From Gammaproteobacteria bacterium (GTDB taxonomy: Bacteria > Pseudomonadota > Gammaproteobacteria > Steroidobacterales > Steroidobacteraceae), in NCBI GenBank assembly GCA_019242385.1, contig JAFAVO010000150.1, positions 1-6,168 on the forward strand: a stretch of DNA of 6,168 bases. Reading direction: 5' to 3'. Numbering within the stretch: the first letter of the stretch is position 1; every line of letters starts with the position of its first letter. Both the position numbers and the translations under genes were made by a program. Positions 1 through 5,950 of the stretch are shown here, piece by piece. A model generated the notes under the pieces. That model was not told the DNA's origin and ran no database searches. It saw only the letters and a list, made by a program, of their open reading frames with translations.

Positions 1-882
1 GCCGGCTGCGGCGGCACGCCCGGCTACTACAACGTCAGCTATAACGCACTGCTCGGCAACAGCTTCGACGGTCAGGGCGCTGCCAGCAGTGGCGGCGGAA
101 TCGACACCGTGCGCATCGCGGCGTGCCGGCTGTGCGTCATCGCCGCCAACACCTTCCTGAATGCCAACAGCAGCGGCGCGGTGCTGAAGGTGCATTCCGC
201 CAATGCCGCCAAGAATCAGGCCACCTGGCTCGGCCAGTACACCGAGTACCTGCAGATCTCCGACAACCTCTTCGGTGGCAGCGCCGGCGCGCAGCTGGTC
301 GAGACCGCCCCGCAGAACCAGCAGTACGACGAGCGCCTGCGCAACATCGTGGTGGAGCGCAATCTCTTTCGGGGCGCAACCGGCGGCTCCGCGCGACAGA
401 TCCTGGTATCGGCGGTCAATGCGACGCTGCGCGACAACATCTTCTATGTGACGGCTGGCGCCGCGGTGGCCCCGCAGTATGGTGTGCAGGTGGCGCGGCG
501 AGGTGTCGAGCCCGTACCCCAGTACGTCGAGCTCTACAACGACACCTGTTACGCGCAGCTGACGATTGGCAGCTGCATCGGGTTCGACGGGGCGAGCTTC
601 GCTGCTGCCGGCACCAACAGTTGGGCGCAGAACAACCTCTTCTATGACAACGGCACCACCAGGCCGGTCGTGGTCGATAACGGCAGCGGCAACAGCGTGA
701 GCAGCAACAGTGCCGATTCCGCCGCCGATCCGCTGATGCTGAACGCCAGCGGCAATTTCACTCTGATCGGGGATTTCCAGCCTTCCCAGAACTACTCAGG
801 CGCCGTCGCGGTACCGGTGTGGTACGACGCGCTGCAGATCGCCTGGAGCCCGACCTGGAGCCTCGGCGCGCTCAGGCCCTGA
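1..882 (+). CDS. Right-handed parallel beta-helix repeat protein, 3' part (5' end outside window)
   Basis: The reading frame is open from base 1 to the TGA at 880-882, giving 293 visible residues; the start lies upstream. A GTG at 109 is in frame, but the same repeat pattern continues before it, so I treat this as a truncated gene. The protein is built of short strands ending in Asn-rich turns, such as NALLGNSF (15-22), IAANTF (47-52), ISDNLFGG (86-93), VERNLFRG (118-125), LRDNIFYV (143-150) and AQNNLFYDN (209-217). This periodic N-x-F pattern is typical of right-handed parallel beta-helix proteins (pectate lyase/NosD-like folds), which are usually exported and bind or cleave polysaccharides. 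The last ~50 residues (ADPLMLNASGNFTL onward) resemble the capping tail common in this class. No catalytic residues can be named and the signal peptide would lie outside the window. Fold class is fairly secure; substrate and activity are unknown. Confidence 0.82.
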   Translation, partial: AGCGGTPGYYNVSYNALLGNSFDGQGAASSGGGIDTVRIAACRLCVIAANTFLNANSSGAVLKVHSANAAKNQATWLGQYTEYLQISDNLFGGSAGAQLVETAPQNQQYDERLRNIVVERNLFRGATGGSARQILVSAVNATLRDNIFYVTAGAAVAPQYGVQVARRGVEPVPQYVELYNDTCYAQLTIGSCIGFDGASFAAAGTNSWAQNNLFYDNGTTRPVVVDNGSGNSVSSNSADSAADPLMLNASGNFTLIGDFQPSQNYSGAVAVPVWYDALQIAWSPTWSLGALRP

Positions 883-978
883 AGGCTTCCTCCCAACGCA
901 AGCTGCACCCGGCCAGGTCCGAACAGCAGCCCCGGGGTTAGCGGATTTGTTGCAGCAGGGTTACGGAGGAAGCATCGA
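883..978. other. Convergent intergenic spacer with a 9-bp inverted repeat
   Basis: This 96-bp spacer lies between the stop codons of the beta-helix gene (+) and the kinase-like gene (-). The sequence GCTTCCTCC at 885-893 is repeated inverted as GGAGGAAGC at 965-973, 71 bases apart, so the arms sit close to the two stop codons. A CCCCGGGG palindrome lies at 930-937. No T-run follows either arm, so this is not a classical intrinsic terminator. A transcript-end structure shared by both genes is possible but unproven. Confidence 0.35.
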
Positions 979-2421
979 TCAGTGCACGGGTACGGCGTGC
1001 GCGCTCGTGCCCTCGCGACTGAAGTCGAAGCGTATCTGCATCAGGCGCTGAGCCGGGCTATCGGCGGGTGGGAAAGTCCACTGCCTGGCGGCCTCGAGCG
1101 CGACTCGCTGGAAATAGCGGCTCGGGCCGCTGCGATCGGTGGTGGCCGCGATGACCGACCCACCCTGATCGACGATCACGCGCACCCACACGTTGATGTG
1201 TCCGCGAATCGTGCGACGCGCGCTGCGCGAGACATCGGGAATCACCTCGTGCACTGCCGTTGGCGCGCTGGCGATCTCGCCTCGACCGGGTGCCCGCGGC
1301 TCGCTCGTCGCAGGTGGAGTGGTCTGCGGAGCCTGCGGCAGCGATCCTTGCGGTGCCTGAACGGGAACTGCGGCCGGCGAGTGATGAGCCCTGAAGAGCC
1401 GCACTCCGGTCCAGAGAAGCGCGACGGCCACGGCCGCAGCAGCGAAGGCCATTACCATCGCTCGCGGCTTCGGGAACTCGGGGGCGGAGCTGCGTGCGGA
1501 GCGGGAGGCTGCCGCGACCGCGACGGCCGGCGCGCTGGGCGTCGCCGGTTTCGGTGCGGGGGGCTCGACTGCGTTGCGCTCGGCTGCGCTGGGCTCGGCT
1601 GCGCTCGGCTCGGGCGCTGCGGGGATCGGCGGAGCGCGCAGCCCCGCTAATCCGAAGAGCTCGGTCACGCTCGGCCGGTCGTACGCACTCGGGCTCAGAC
1701 AACTCGCTACCAGCTCGCGCAGTGCCGGCGGAAAATCCGCTGGCAGCATGACGCCCTTGGCGGATTCACCGACGCCCCGGGGCTGGTGGCGAGTCACGGC
1801 TTCAAACAGAGTGACACCGAGCGCCCAGACATCAGCGGCGGTTGAGCTGCTTCCCTGCCGCTCTTCCGGTGCATCGTATACGGTCGGCGCGTGATTGCTC
1901 ATCGGCGGATCGCTCACGCGGCGAATCGTGTCGCTGGCCAGTTTGAGCTGATCTCCAACCACCAGGATGTTGGTTGGTTTCAGCTGGCCCTGCAGCAGGT
2001 TGCGCGCGTGCAGGAAAGCGAGCGCCTCGAGGCTCGGCTGCAGCAGCTCCTGCGCCTCATCGGCCGTCAGCGCACGGCTCAGCAACAGCTGCGCGAGCGT
2101 CTGATCTGCGTACTCCATGACGGCATAGAGGTAAGGCAAACCATCCAGCTGACATCCGCCCCACTCGAGCAACCGCAGCAGGTGCGGATGAGTGAGGGCG
2201 CCAGCGCGTTTCCATCGGGGCAGTTGCGCCTCGGCCAGGGTCCGATTGGTCGGCACGAGCTTGATGGCGAGCTCCCCGCCACGCGCCGCAGACTGGGTGA
2301 GGAAGACCCCGCTGTGGTCGGAGCAACCGAGACAGCGTCCCAATGGGAACACCCCGTTCACCAGGTGCCCCTGCCACCTGGTCCAGACCTCACTCATGAG
2401 CTCGCTGGGTTCTACGCTCAT
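979..2421 (-). CDS. Kinase-like (probable pseudokinase) membrane protein with TonB-type C-terminal domain
   Basis: 480 residues. The start is the ATG at 2421, with GGAGG (2426-2430) four bases upstream; Met9 is a weaker alternative. Residues ~27-258 form a Ser/Thr-kinase-like fold: a degenerate Gly loop (LGCSDHSGVF, 31-40), the ATP-site lysine in LAIK (Lys54), hinge VMEYAD (101-106), QGQLKPTN (144-151), APE (184-186), DVWALG (197-202) and Arg249 of the DRP segment. The HRD position reads QGQ, so Gln146 replaces the catalytic Asp, and the DFG position reads SDT (163-165). Both acidic catalytic residues are therefore missing or shifted, pointing to a pseudokinase. An Ala/Pro-rich linker (262-319) leads to one transmembrane helix (322-340). 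A second Pro-rich stretch then precedes a TonB C-terminal-like domain (~403-467; VWVRVIVDQGGSV, then ALEAARQWTFPP). Predicted topology: kinase domain in the cytoplasm, TonB-like domain in the periplasm. No ExbB/ExbD or TonB-dependent receptor gene is in the window. Domain calls are secure; the role is unknown. Confidence 0.88.
   Translation of the reverse strand: MSVEPSELMSEVWTRWQGHLVNGVFPLGRCLGCSDHSGVFLTQSAARGGELAIKLVPTNRTLAEAQLPRWKRAGALTHPHLLRLLEWGGCQLDGLPYLYAVMEYADQTLAQLLLSRALTADEAQELLQPSLEALAFLHARNLLQGQLKPTNILVVGDQLKLASDTIRRVSDPPMSNHAPTVYDAPEERQGSSSTAADVWALGVTLFEAVTRHQPRGVGESAKGVMLPADFPPALRELVASCLSPSAYDRPSVTELFGLAGLRAPPIPAAPEPSAAEPSAAERNAVEPPAPKPATPSAPAVAVAAASRSARSSAPEFPKPRAMVMAFAAAAVAVALLWTGVRLFRAHHSPAAVPVQAPQGSLPQAPQTTPPATSEPRAPGRGEIASAPTAVHEVIPDVSRSARRTIRGHINVWVRVIVDQGGSVIAATTDRSGPSRYFQRVALEAARQWTFPPADSPAQRLMQIRFDFSREGTSAHAVPVH
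1567..1611 (-). repeat. 15-bp tandem repeat coding for EPSAA-type pentapeptides
   Basis: Within the kinase-like gene, two adjacent 15-bp units (1597-1611 and 1582-1596) differ at one base and encode EPSAA-EPSAA. A third, more diverged unit (1567-1581) encodes ERNAV. They fall in the Ala/Pro/Glu-rich linker (residues 271-285) between the kinase-like domain and the membrane helix. In-frame 15-bp repeats of this kind can change copy number by slippage and so alter linker length. Confidence 0.7.
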
Positions 2422-2466
2422 GTGCCCTCCAAGGCGCAGCTGGGCGGGAACGATACAACTGTCGCG

Positions 2467-2480
2467 CTCACTATAATGAG
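2467..2480. promoter_or_regulatory. Palindromic TATAAT element in the divergent intergenic region, candidate bidirectional core promoter
   Basis: The + strand carries a perfect sigma-70 -10 hexamer TATAAT at 2472-2477, and the - strand reads TATAGT over 2475-2470. The 14 bases 2467-2480 pair as a palindrome at six of seven positions (CTCA-n-TATA-n-TGAG). It lies 46 bp before the kinase-like start codon and about 188 bp before the formyltransferase start codon, in the only gap between these divergent genes. No good -35 hexamer is seen on either strand at 16-18 bp spacing, so an activator or a weak promoter is implied. The hexamer match is direct observation; bidirectional activity is inference. 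Confidence 0.45.
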
Positions 2481-2507
2481 TGCCAGGGCCCGGAATATGC
2501 GACGCGC

Positions 2508-2534
2508 CTCACGCCGCGGCCTGCGGCACGTGAG
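2508..2534 (+). promoter_or_regulatory. Stable hairpin followed by a seven-A run in the formyltransferase leader
   Basis: CTCACGCCGC (2508-2517) can pair with GCGGC (2523-2527) and GTGAG (2530-2534) around a 5-base loop, with a 2-base bulge: ten base pairs, mostly GC. Seven A residues follow at 2538-2544. If transcription starts just after the TATAAT at 2472, this structure lies at the very 5' end of a leader of roughly 180 bases. It lacks the T-run of an intrinsic terminator on the + strand. A 5' stabilising or regulatory stem is possible; nothing here identifies a known riboswitch. Confidence 0.35.
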
Positions 2535-2664
2535 TGGAAAAAAAGCGACAGGGCCGGTGTTTGTCGGTCGCGAGTCGGCCTGCCGGGCGTAGCTGACCGC
2601 GGTGATTGCAGCTCGATCGCGCGAGAAGTAGTGTGGCCTGCGGGCCAACCCCGAAAGAAATCGC

Positions 2665-3597
2665 ATGCGTCTCGCCATCATCGGACAACAGGCCTTCGGC
2701 AAGGCCGTGCTCGAAGCGTTCCTTGGCCGCGGCACGACGGTCGCCGGGGTATTCTGCGCCCCGGAGAAGGCCGGCGCTAAGCCCGATCCTTTGCGCCTGG
2801 CCGCGCAGGAGCGTGGCGTGCAGGTGTTGCAACTGCCTTCGCTGAAAGAGGCGCAGGCGCTGCAGAGCCTGCGAGCGCTCGATGTCGATCTGGCGGTGAT
2901 GGCGTACGTGCTGCAGTTTGCGCCGCAAACCTTCGTGAATATTCCCAGGCACGGAACCATTCAGTATCACCCCTCGCTCCTGCCGCGTTACCGCGGACCG
3001 AGCTCGGTGAACTGGCCGATCATCAAGGGCGACACGCAGACGGGTTTGACGATCTTTCGACCCACGGACGGCCTCGATGAAGGGCCCATTATCCTGCAAA
3101 AAACGGTGCCGATCGGCCCGAATGACACACTCGGCAGCGTGTACTTCGAAGGGCTCTTTCCCCTTGGGGTCGAGGCACTGGTGGAAGCCGCGGATCTGGT
3201 GGTCAGCGGAAAATGTGAGGAGACCCCTCAGCGCGAGGAGCTGGCGAGCTACGAGGGCTGGTGCCGCGATGCGGAAGCCCGCATCAACTGGCAGGCGCAC
3301 GTGGATCAGATCTACAACCTCATTCGGGGCTGCAATCCCTCCCCGGGAGCCTGGACCACCGTCCGCGGGCAGAAACTGAGAATTTATGATGTGGTGTGCC
3401 ACCGCACGCGCACCTTCGGCGCCGTGCCCGGGAAGCCGGGGGAAGTCTGCGCGGTCGGTGAGAAGAGCATCGAGGTGGCGGCACAGGGCGGACGGCTGGA
3501 GCTGCACGCGGTGCGGCTCGAGGGTGGCGCGAAAAGCCCCCCAGGTGCCCTCGCCGCTTCCCTTGGAATCGCAGTCGGAGCTGCGCTCGAGAGCTGA
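2665..3597 (+). CDS. Formyltransferase-family protein resembling the hydrolase domain of 10-formyl-THF dehydrogenase (Fmt-like)
   Basis: 310 residues. The ATG at 2665 is the first start after an in-frame TAG at 2629, and MRLAIIGQQAFG matches the expected N-terminus; the ribosome site is weak (GAAAG). The family binds 10-formyltetrahydrofolate and transfers or releases its formyl group. Visible motifs are HGTIQYHPSLLPRYRG (96-111), with the probable catalytic His102, and DGLDEGPIILQ (135-145), with the probable catalytic Asp138. The C-terminal Formyl_trans_C part (~206-300) starts near ARINW and contains IYNLIRGCNPSPGAW. From memory, the wording (IGQ-x-x-FG, YHPSLLPR-x-RG, INW, IRG-x-x-x-x-PGAW) is closer to the N-terminal domain of ALDH1L1-type 10-formyl-THF dehydrogenase than to housekeeping Fmt. 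The Asn of the Fmt N-x-H motif is Gln100 here. No aldehyde dehydrogenase or carrier domain follows, and no def gene (peptide deformylase) is adjacent. The next gene starts directly after its stop. Family is certain; the acceptor, or hydrolysis to free formate, is not known. Confidence 0.9.
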   Translation: MRLAIIGQQAFGKAVLEAFLGRGTTVAGVFCAPEKAGAKPDPLRLAAQERGVQVLQLPSLKEAQALQSLRALDVDLAVMAYVLQFAPQTFVNIPRHGTIQYHPSLLPRYRGPSSVNWPIIKGDTQTGLTIFRPTDGLDEGPIILQKTVPIGPNDTLGSVYFEGLFPLGVEALVEAADLVVSGKCEETPQREELASYEGWCRDAEARINWQAHVDQIYNLIRGCNPSPGAWTTVRGQKLRIYDVVCHRTRTFGAVPGKPGEVCAVGEKSIEVAAQGGRLELHAVRLEGGAKSPPGALAASLGIAVGAALES

Positions 3598-4020
3598 GTG
3601 TCGCTTGCCGTGAAACCACTCCTGCCACTCGCGCTGTCGTTCGCCACGCCGCTCCTCGCCCAGCAGCAGCCGCCGACCGGGGATGACCTGCGCACCATGT
3701 ATTGCGTCGAGGTGATCCGCAGCCAGATCGAGCTGCAGCATCACCTGATTGCCTCCGCCGACGCAGCGGCAGCGAGTGCCAGCACGCCGGCGCTGCGCCA
3801 GCAATGGATCACCACCAGTGCCGAGCTCCTGCAGGGGCTCGCGCTGCTCGAGCAGGCGCGGTACCGGCTGCAGACCTACATGCTGCCCAGAATCCCTGCG
3901 CTCGACCCGGCGGCGCTCGCCGTGGCGGTGCGAGCGGGACTGGCGGATTCTCAGAGCGGCGACCCGGTGCTGCTGATTCGAGCGAGCGGCTGCCAGAATC
4001 CAGCGTGGCTGCCGCCGTAG
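3598..4020 (+). CDS. Small secreted or periplasmic protein of unknown function
   Basis: 140 residues if translation starts at the GTG at 3598, which follows the formyltransferase TGA (3595-3597) with no gap; this suggests translational coupling in a two-gene operon. A second GTG at 3610 would give a tidier signal peptide (M-KPLLPLALSFATPLLA). Neither has a good Shine-Dalgarno, so the start is uncertain. Either way, residues ~6-21 form a hydrophobic export signal, with probable cleavage after LLA before QQQ. The mature part looks mostly helical (IRSQIELQHHLI, LRQQWITTSAELLQGLALLEQARYRLQTY) and has two cysteines, Cys36 near its start and Cys132 near its end, which could form a disulfide. I recognise no family. 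The signal peptide and the coupled position support a real gene rather than a chance frame. A role in folate or formyl chemistry is not implied by the sequence. Confidence 0.7.
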   Translation: MSLAVKPLLPLALSFATPLLAQQQPPTGDDLRTMYCVEVIRSQIELQHHLIASADAAAASASTPALRQQWITTSAELLQGLALLEQARYRLQTYMLPRIPALDPAALAVAVRAGLADSQSGDPVLLIRASGCQNPAWLPP

Positions 4021-4060
4021 GCGAGCGCAGCTGAGCGCTCGCGCTGCTACAGCTACGGCG
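4013..4060. terminator. Bidirectional terminator-like inverted repeat between convergent genes
   Basis: GCGAGCGC (4021-4028) and GCGCTCGC (4035-4042) form a perfect 8-bp stem with a 6-base loop. Outside it, CGCCGTAG (4013-4020) is the exact reverse complement of CTACGGCG (4053-4060), extending the stem by 8 bp with a 10-base bulge on the right side. The outer arms contain the TAG stop of the secreted-protein gene (4018-4020) and the TAG stop of the Rieske reductase gene (4053-4055 on -). GGCGAGCGC recurs at 4057-4065, so alternative pairings exist. There is no T-run, but position and symmetry fit a shared 3'-end structure. Confidence 0.6.
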
Positions 4061-5591
4061 AGCGCCCCTGCTCCATCGCGAGCTCCGCTTCCAGACTCTC
4101 CCGCCCACGGAAGACGGTCGCCAGCGCCAGCGTGCGCCCACCCCGCCGAAATCGCAGCGCCACATCGTGCGCATTGAGCTCGCCATGCTGCTCGATGCTG
4201 TCCCAGGCTGAGGCGTGCCCGACATAGTCGATCGACACGTCGTACTGCTGGGTCCAGAAGTAAGGCGCGGCCGCAAAGCGCTCGCGCCGGCCCAGCATGT
4301 TGCGCGCGGCGCTCTGCCCTTGCCGCTCCGCCACGACCCAGTGCTCGATGCGCAGGCGCTCACCGCTGTAGGGATCCGGCCAGCGGGCAATGTCCCCCGC
4401 CGCGAACACTCCCGGAGCGCTGGTCTCCAGATATTCATCGACCAGGACGCCGCGATCGATCGCAAGCCCGGCCTTCTCCGCCAGCGCAATGCGCGGGCGC
4501 ACCCCGACGCCGACGACCACGACGTCCGCATCGATGCGCGCGCCATCGCTCAACTGGACGCGCTGCGCATCGATCGCCGCTACGGTGCGGCCCAGGTGAA
4601 ATACCACCCCATGCGACTCGTGCAGTGAGCGGATGAACTCTCCCGCCGCCGGCCCGAGGACCCGCTCCATCGGCCGCGACTCCGGCGCAATGACGTGAAC
4701 CTCGAGGGAGCGCTGGCGCAGCGCCGCCGCGGCCTCGAGTCCGATGAAACTGGCACCGACGATCACGGCGCGGCGCGCAGCTTTGGTGCTCTCAATTATT
4801 CCGCGGCAGTCCGCGAGTGAGCGGAGCGTGCGCACGTGGGCAAGATCTTTCCCCGGCACCTCGAGCCGTAGCGGCTCGGCGCCGGTCGCGATCAGCAGCT
4901 TCGTGTAGGTGACGGCTGCACCACCTGCGATGCTCACCTGCCGGCGCTCGAGGTCGATGGCCGTCGCGTGAGTGCTGAGGCGCAGATCGATGTGCTGTTG
5001 CGGGTAGAACTCCGCGGGCCGCAGCGGAATCCAGTCCTCGGGAGCGGTGCCCGCGAGATAATCCTTCGAGAGGTTGGGGCGATCGTACGGCGCGGACTCA
5101 TCCGCGCTGATGAGGATCAGCTCACCGCCGAAGCCCTCGCGCCGCAGCATCTCTGCGGCGGCGAAGCCCGCCGCGCCACCGCCGAGGATCACCATGCGCT
5201 CCGCCGCTGCAGGTGCAGGGATGCGCCTCTCGGCGGGCCGTTGTGCCTCGGCCCCGATTCTTTCCTTCACCCGGATTTGGCCGCTGTCGCGCTCGATGCG
5301 CCAGCAGCGGACGGGATTCAGTGCGGGCGCTGTGAGCGCCTCGCCGCTTCGCAGGCTGAAGCAGCTGTGGTGCCAGGGACAGCGGACCGTGTCCCCGACC
5401 ATCAGGCCCTCAGCGAGCGGTCCACCGTAGTGCGTACAGGTGGCGTCGATCGCGAACAGCTCCGCGCCCCGCCGCGCAATGAGCACCGCATGCTGCCCCA
5501 CGTGTCCGGCCAGCATGCTGCCATCGGCAAGATCCGCTTCTGCGATACCGGCCTGCAGATCGGGTCCGGTCGGCTGTTGGGTCTCACTCAT
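4053..5591 (-). CDS. Rieske [2Fe-2S] domain fused to FAD-dependent NAD(P)H oxidoreductase (AIFM3/ferredoxin-reductase type)
   Basis: 512 residues, ATG at 5591 with GAGG (5599-5602) seven bases upstream. Residues ~10-110 are a small Rieske domain with CTH (Cys52, His54), then sixteen residues and CPWH (Cys71, His74): the full ligand set for a [2Fe-2S] cluster. After a short linker comes a two-Rossmann flavoprotein. The FAD loop is VILGGGAAGFAAAEML (134-149), followed by APYDRPNLSKDYLAG (167-181), LIATGAEP (233-240), the NAD(P)H loop VIVGASFIGLEAAAAL (276-291) and the second FAD contact GVFAAGDIARW (394-404). The C-terminal domain with YFWTQQYD (444-451) is the reductase_C type of oxygenase-coupled ferredoxin reductases. 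Family knowledge predicts electron transfer from NAD(P)H through FAD to the Rieske cluster and then to an unknown acceptor. Human AIFM3 has the same domain order. There are no membrane segments or signal peptide, so it is cytoplasmic. No oxygenase partner is adjacent. All key residues look intact. Confidence 0.93.
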   Translation of the reverse strand: MSETQQPTGPDLQAGIAEADLADGSMLAGHVGQHAVLIARRGAELFAIDATCTHYGGPLAEGLMVGDTVRCPWHHSCFSLRSGEALTAPALNPVRCWRIERDSGQIRVKERIGAEAQRPAERRIPAPAAAERMVILGGGAAGFAAAEMLRREGFGGELILISADESAPYDRPNLSKDYLAGTAPEDWIPLRPAEFYPQQHIDLRLSTHATAIDLERRQVSIAGGAAVTYTKLLIATGAEPLRLEVPGKDLAHVRTLRSLADCRGIIESTKAARRAVIVGASFIGLEAAAALRQRSLEVHVIAPESRPMERVLGPAAGEFIRSLHESHGVVFHLGRTVAAIDAQRVQLSDGARIDADVVVVGVGVRPRIALAEKAGLAIDRGVLVDEYLETSAPGVFAAGDIARWPDPYSGERLRIEHWVVAERQGQSAARNMLGRRERFAAAPYFWTQQYDVSIDYVGHASAWDSIEQHGELNAHDVALRFRRGGRTLALATVFRGRESLEAELAMEQGRSP

Positions 5592-5823
5592 GCTGATGCC
5601 TCGATGCGCAGCCGCGCGAGATCAGCATAGCGCAGGCACTCCTCGACACGGACCCCGGCGGCACATCGTCACCGAGGCCGGCTTATCACCCTGACTTGGC
5701 CTCAAACGTATGCTGTGAATCGATGACATAGCCCTAGGATCGCGATGAGCTTCACGCGGTAAGTCGTTGAATGCTATGGATGTACTGTCCACACATTACG
5801 ACTGCATGTTCGAGGATTACGCG

Positions 5824-5848
5824 GCCGCTCCGCAGCGGCAAAAATTTT
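5824..5848 (+). promoter_or_regulatory. Hairpin followed by an A/T tract upstream of the DGPF/YCII gene
   Basis: GCCGCT (5824-5829) and AGCGGC (5834-5839) form a 6-bp GC-rich stem with a CCGC loop, followed directly by five A and four T (5840-5848). It resembles a short intrinsic terminator with an imperfect tail. With no gene ending just upstream on this strand, it could be a leader attenuator or chance. The evidence is weak. Confidence 0.25.
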
Positions 5849-5939
5849 CCGCGACGATGTCGATTCGCCGCCGCAAGATTCGTCGTACCGGAGAGAGGCA
5901 GCGCCGGCAGCCCGCCAGTGTGACTCGAGAGCAATCCTC

Positions 5940-5945
5940 AGGAGG
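5940..5945 (+). promoter_or_regulatory. Consensus ribosome-binding site of the DGPF/YCII gene
   Basis: AGGAGG lies five bases before the ATG at 5951. It is the strongest Shine-Dalgarno in the window, fixes the start of the last gene and predicts efficient translation. Confidence 0.85.
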
Positions 5946-5950
5946 TTCTG

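Larger units (their letters stand above)
5592..5950. other. 359-bp gene-free divergent intergenic region
   Basis: This region separates the start of the Rieske reductase (-) from the start of the DGPF/YCII gene (+). I found no RNA gene and no convincing ORF. A possible -10 for the reductase is TATGCT on the - strand (5629-5624), without a recognisable -35. On the + strand no clear promoter pair is visible. The part around 5700-5820 is less GC-rich than the flanking genes, consistent with a regulatory region. A small hairpin followed by A5T4 lies at 5824-5848 and is listed separately. Confidence 0.5.

Noticed and set aside
123..647. 174-codon alternative frame on + within the beta-helix gene
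   Set aside because: Arg/Gln-rich out-of-frame translation of the Asn-rich beta-helix gene; the repeat pattern is only in the main frame.
982..1650. 222-codon open frame on + opposite the 3' half of the kinase-like gene
   Set aside because: Low-complexity Arg/Gly/Ala composition, no motif, fully antisense to the linker, membrane helix and TonB-like domain.
2508..2544. Intrinsic terminator in the divergent region
   Set aside because: The stem is followed by an A-run on + and, on -, the T-run precedes the stem, so the polarity is wrong for termination on either strand.
1891..2592. 233-codon open frame on + opposite the 5' half of the kinase-like gene
   Set aside because: Antisense to the conserved kinase motifs and extends only by chance into the intergenic region; its last 38 codons, from an ATG at 2476, also lack a ribosome site.
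2509..3804. 431-codon open frame on - opposite the formyltransferase gene
   Set aside because: It is longer than the formyltransferase but has no recognisable motifs, is rich in Arg/Gln/His, runs antisense through two supported genes and overlaps the divergent promoter region. Long antisense frames are expected in GC-rich coding DNA.
4968..5630. 220-codon open frame on + opposite the Rieske reductase N-terminal part
   Set aside because: Antisense to intact Rieske and FAD motifs; no domain seen in its translation.
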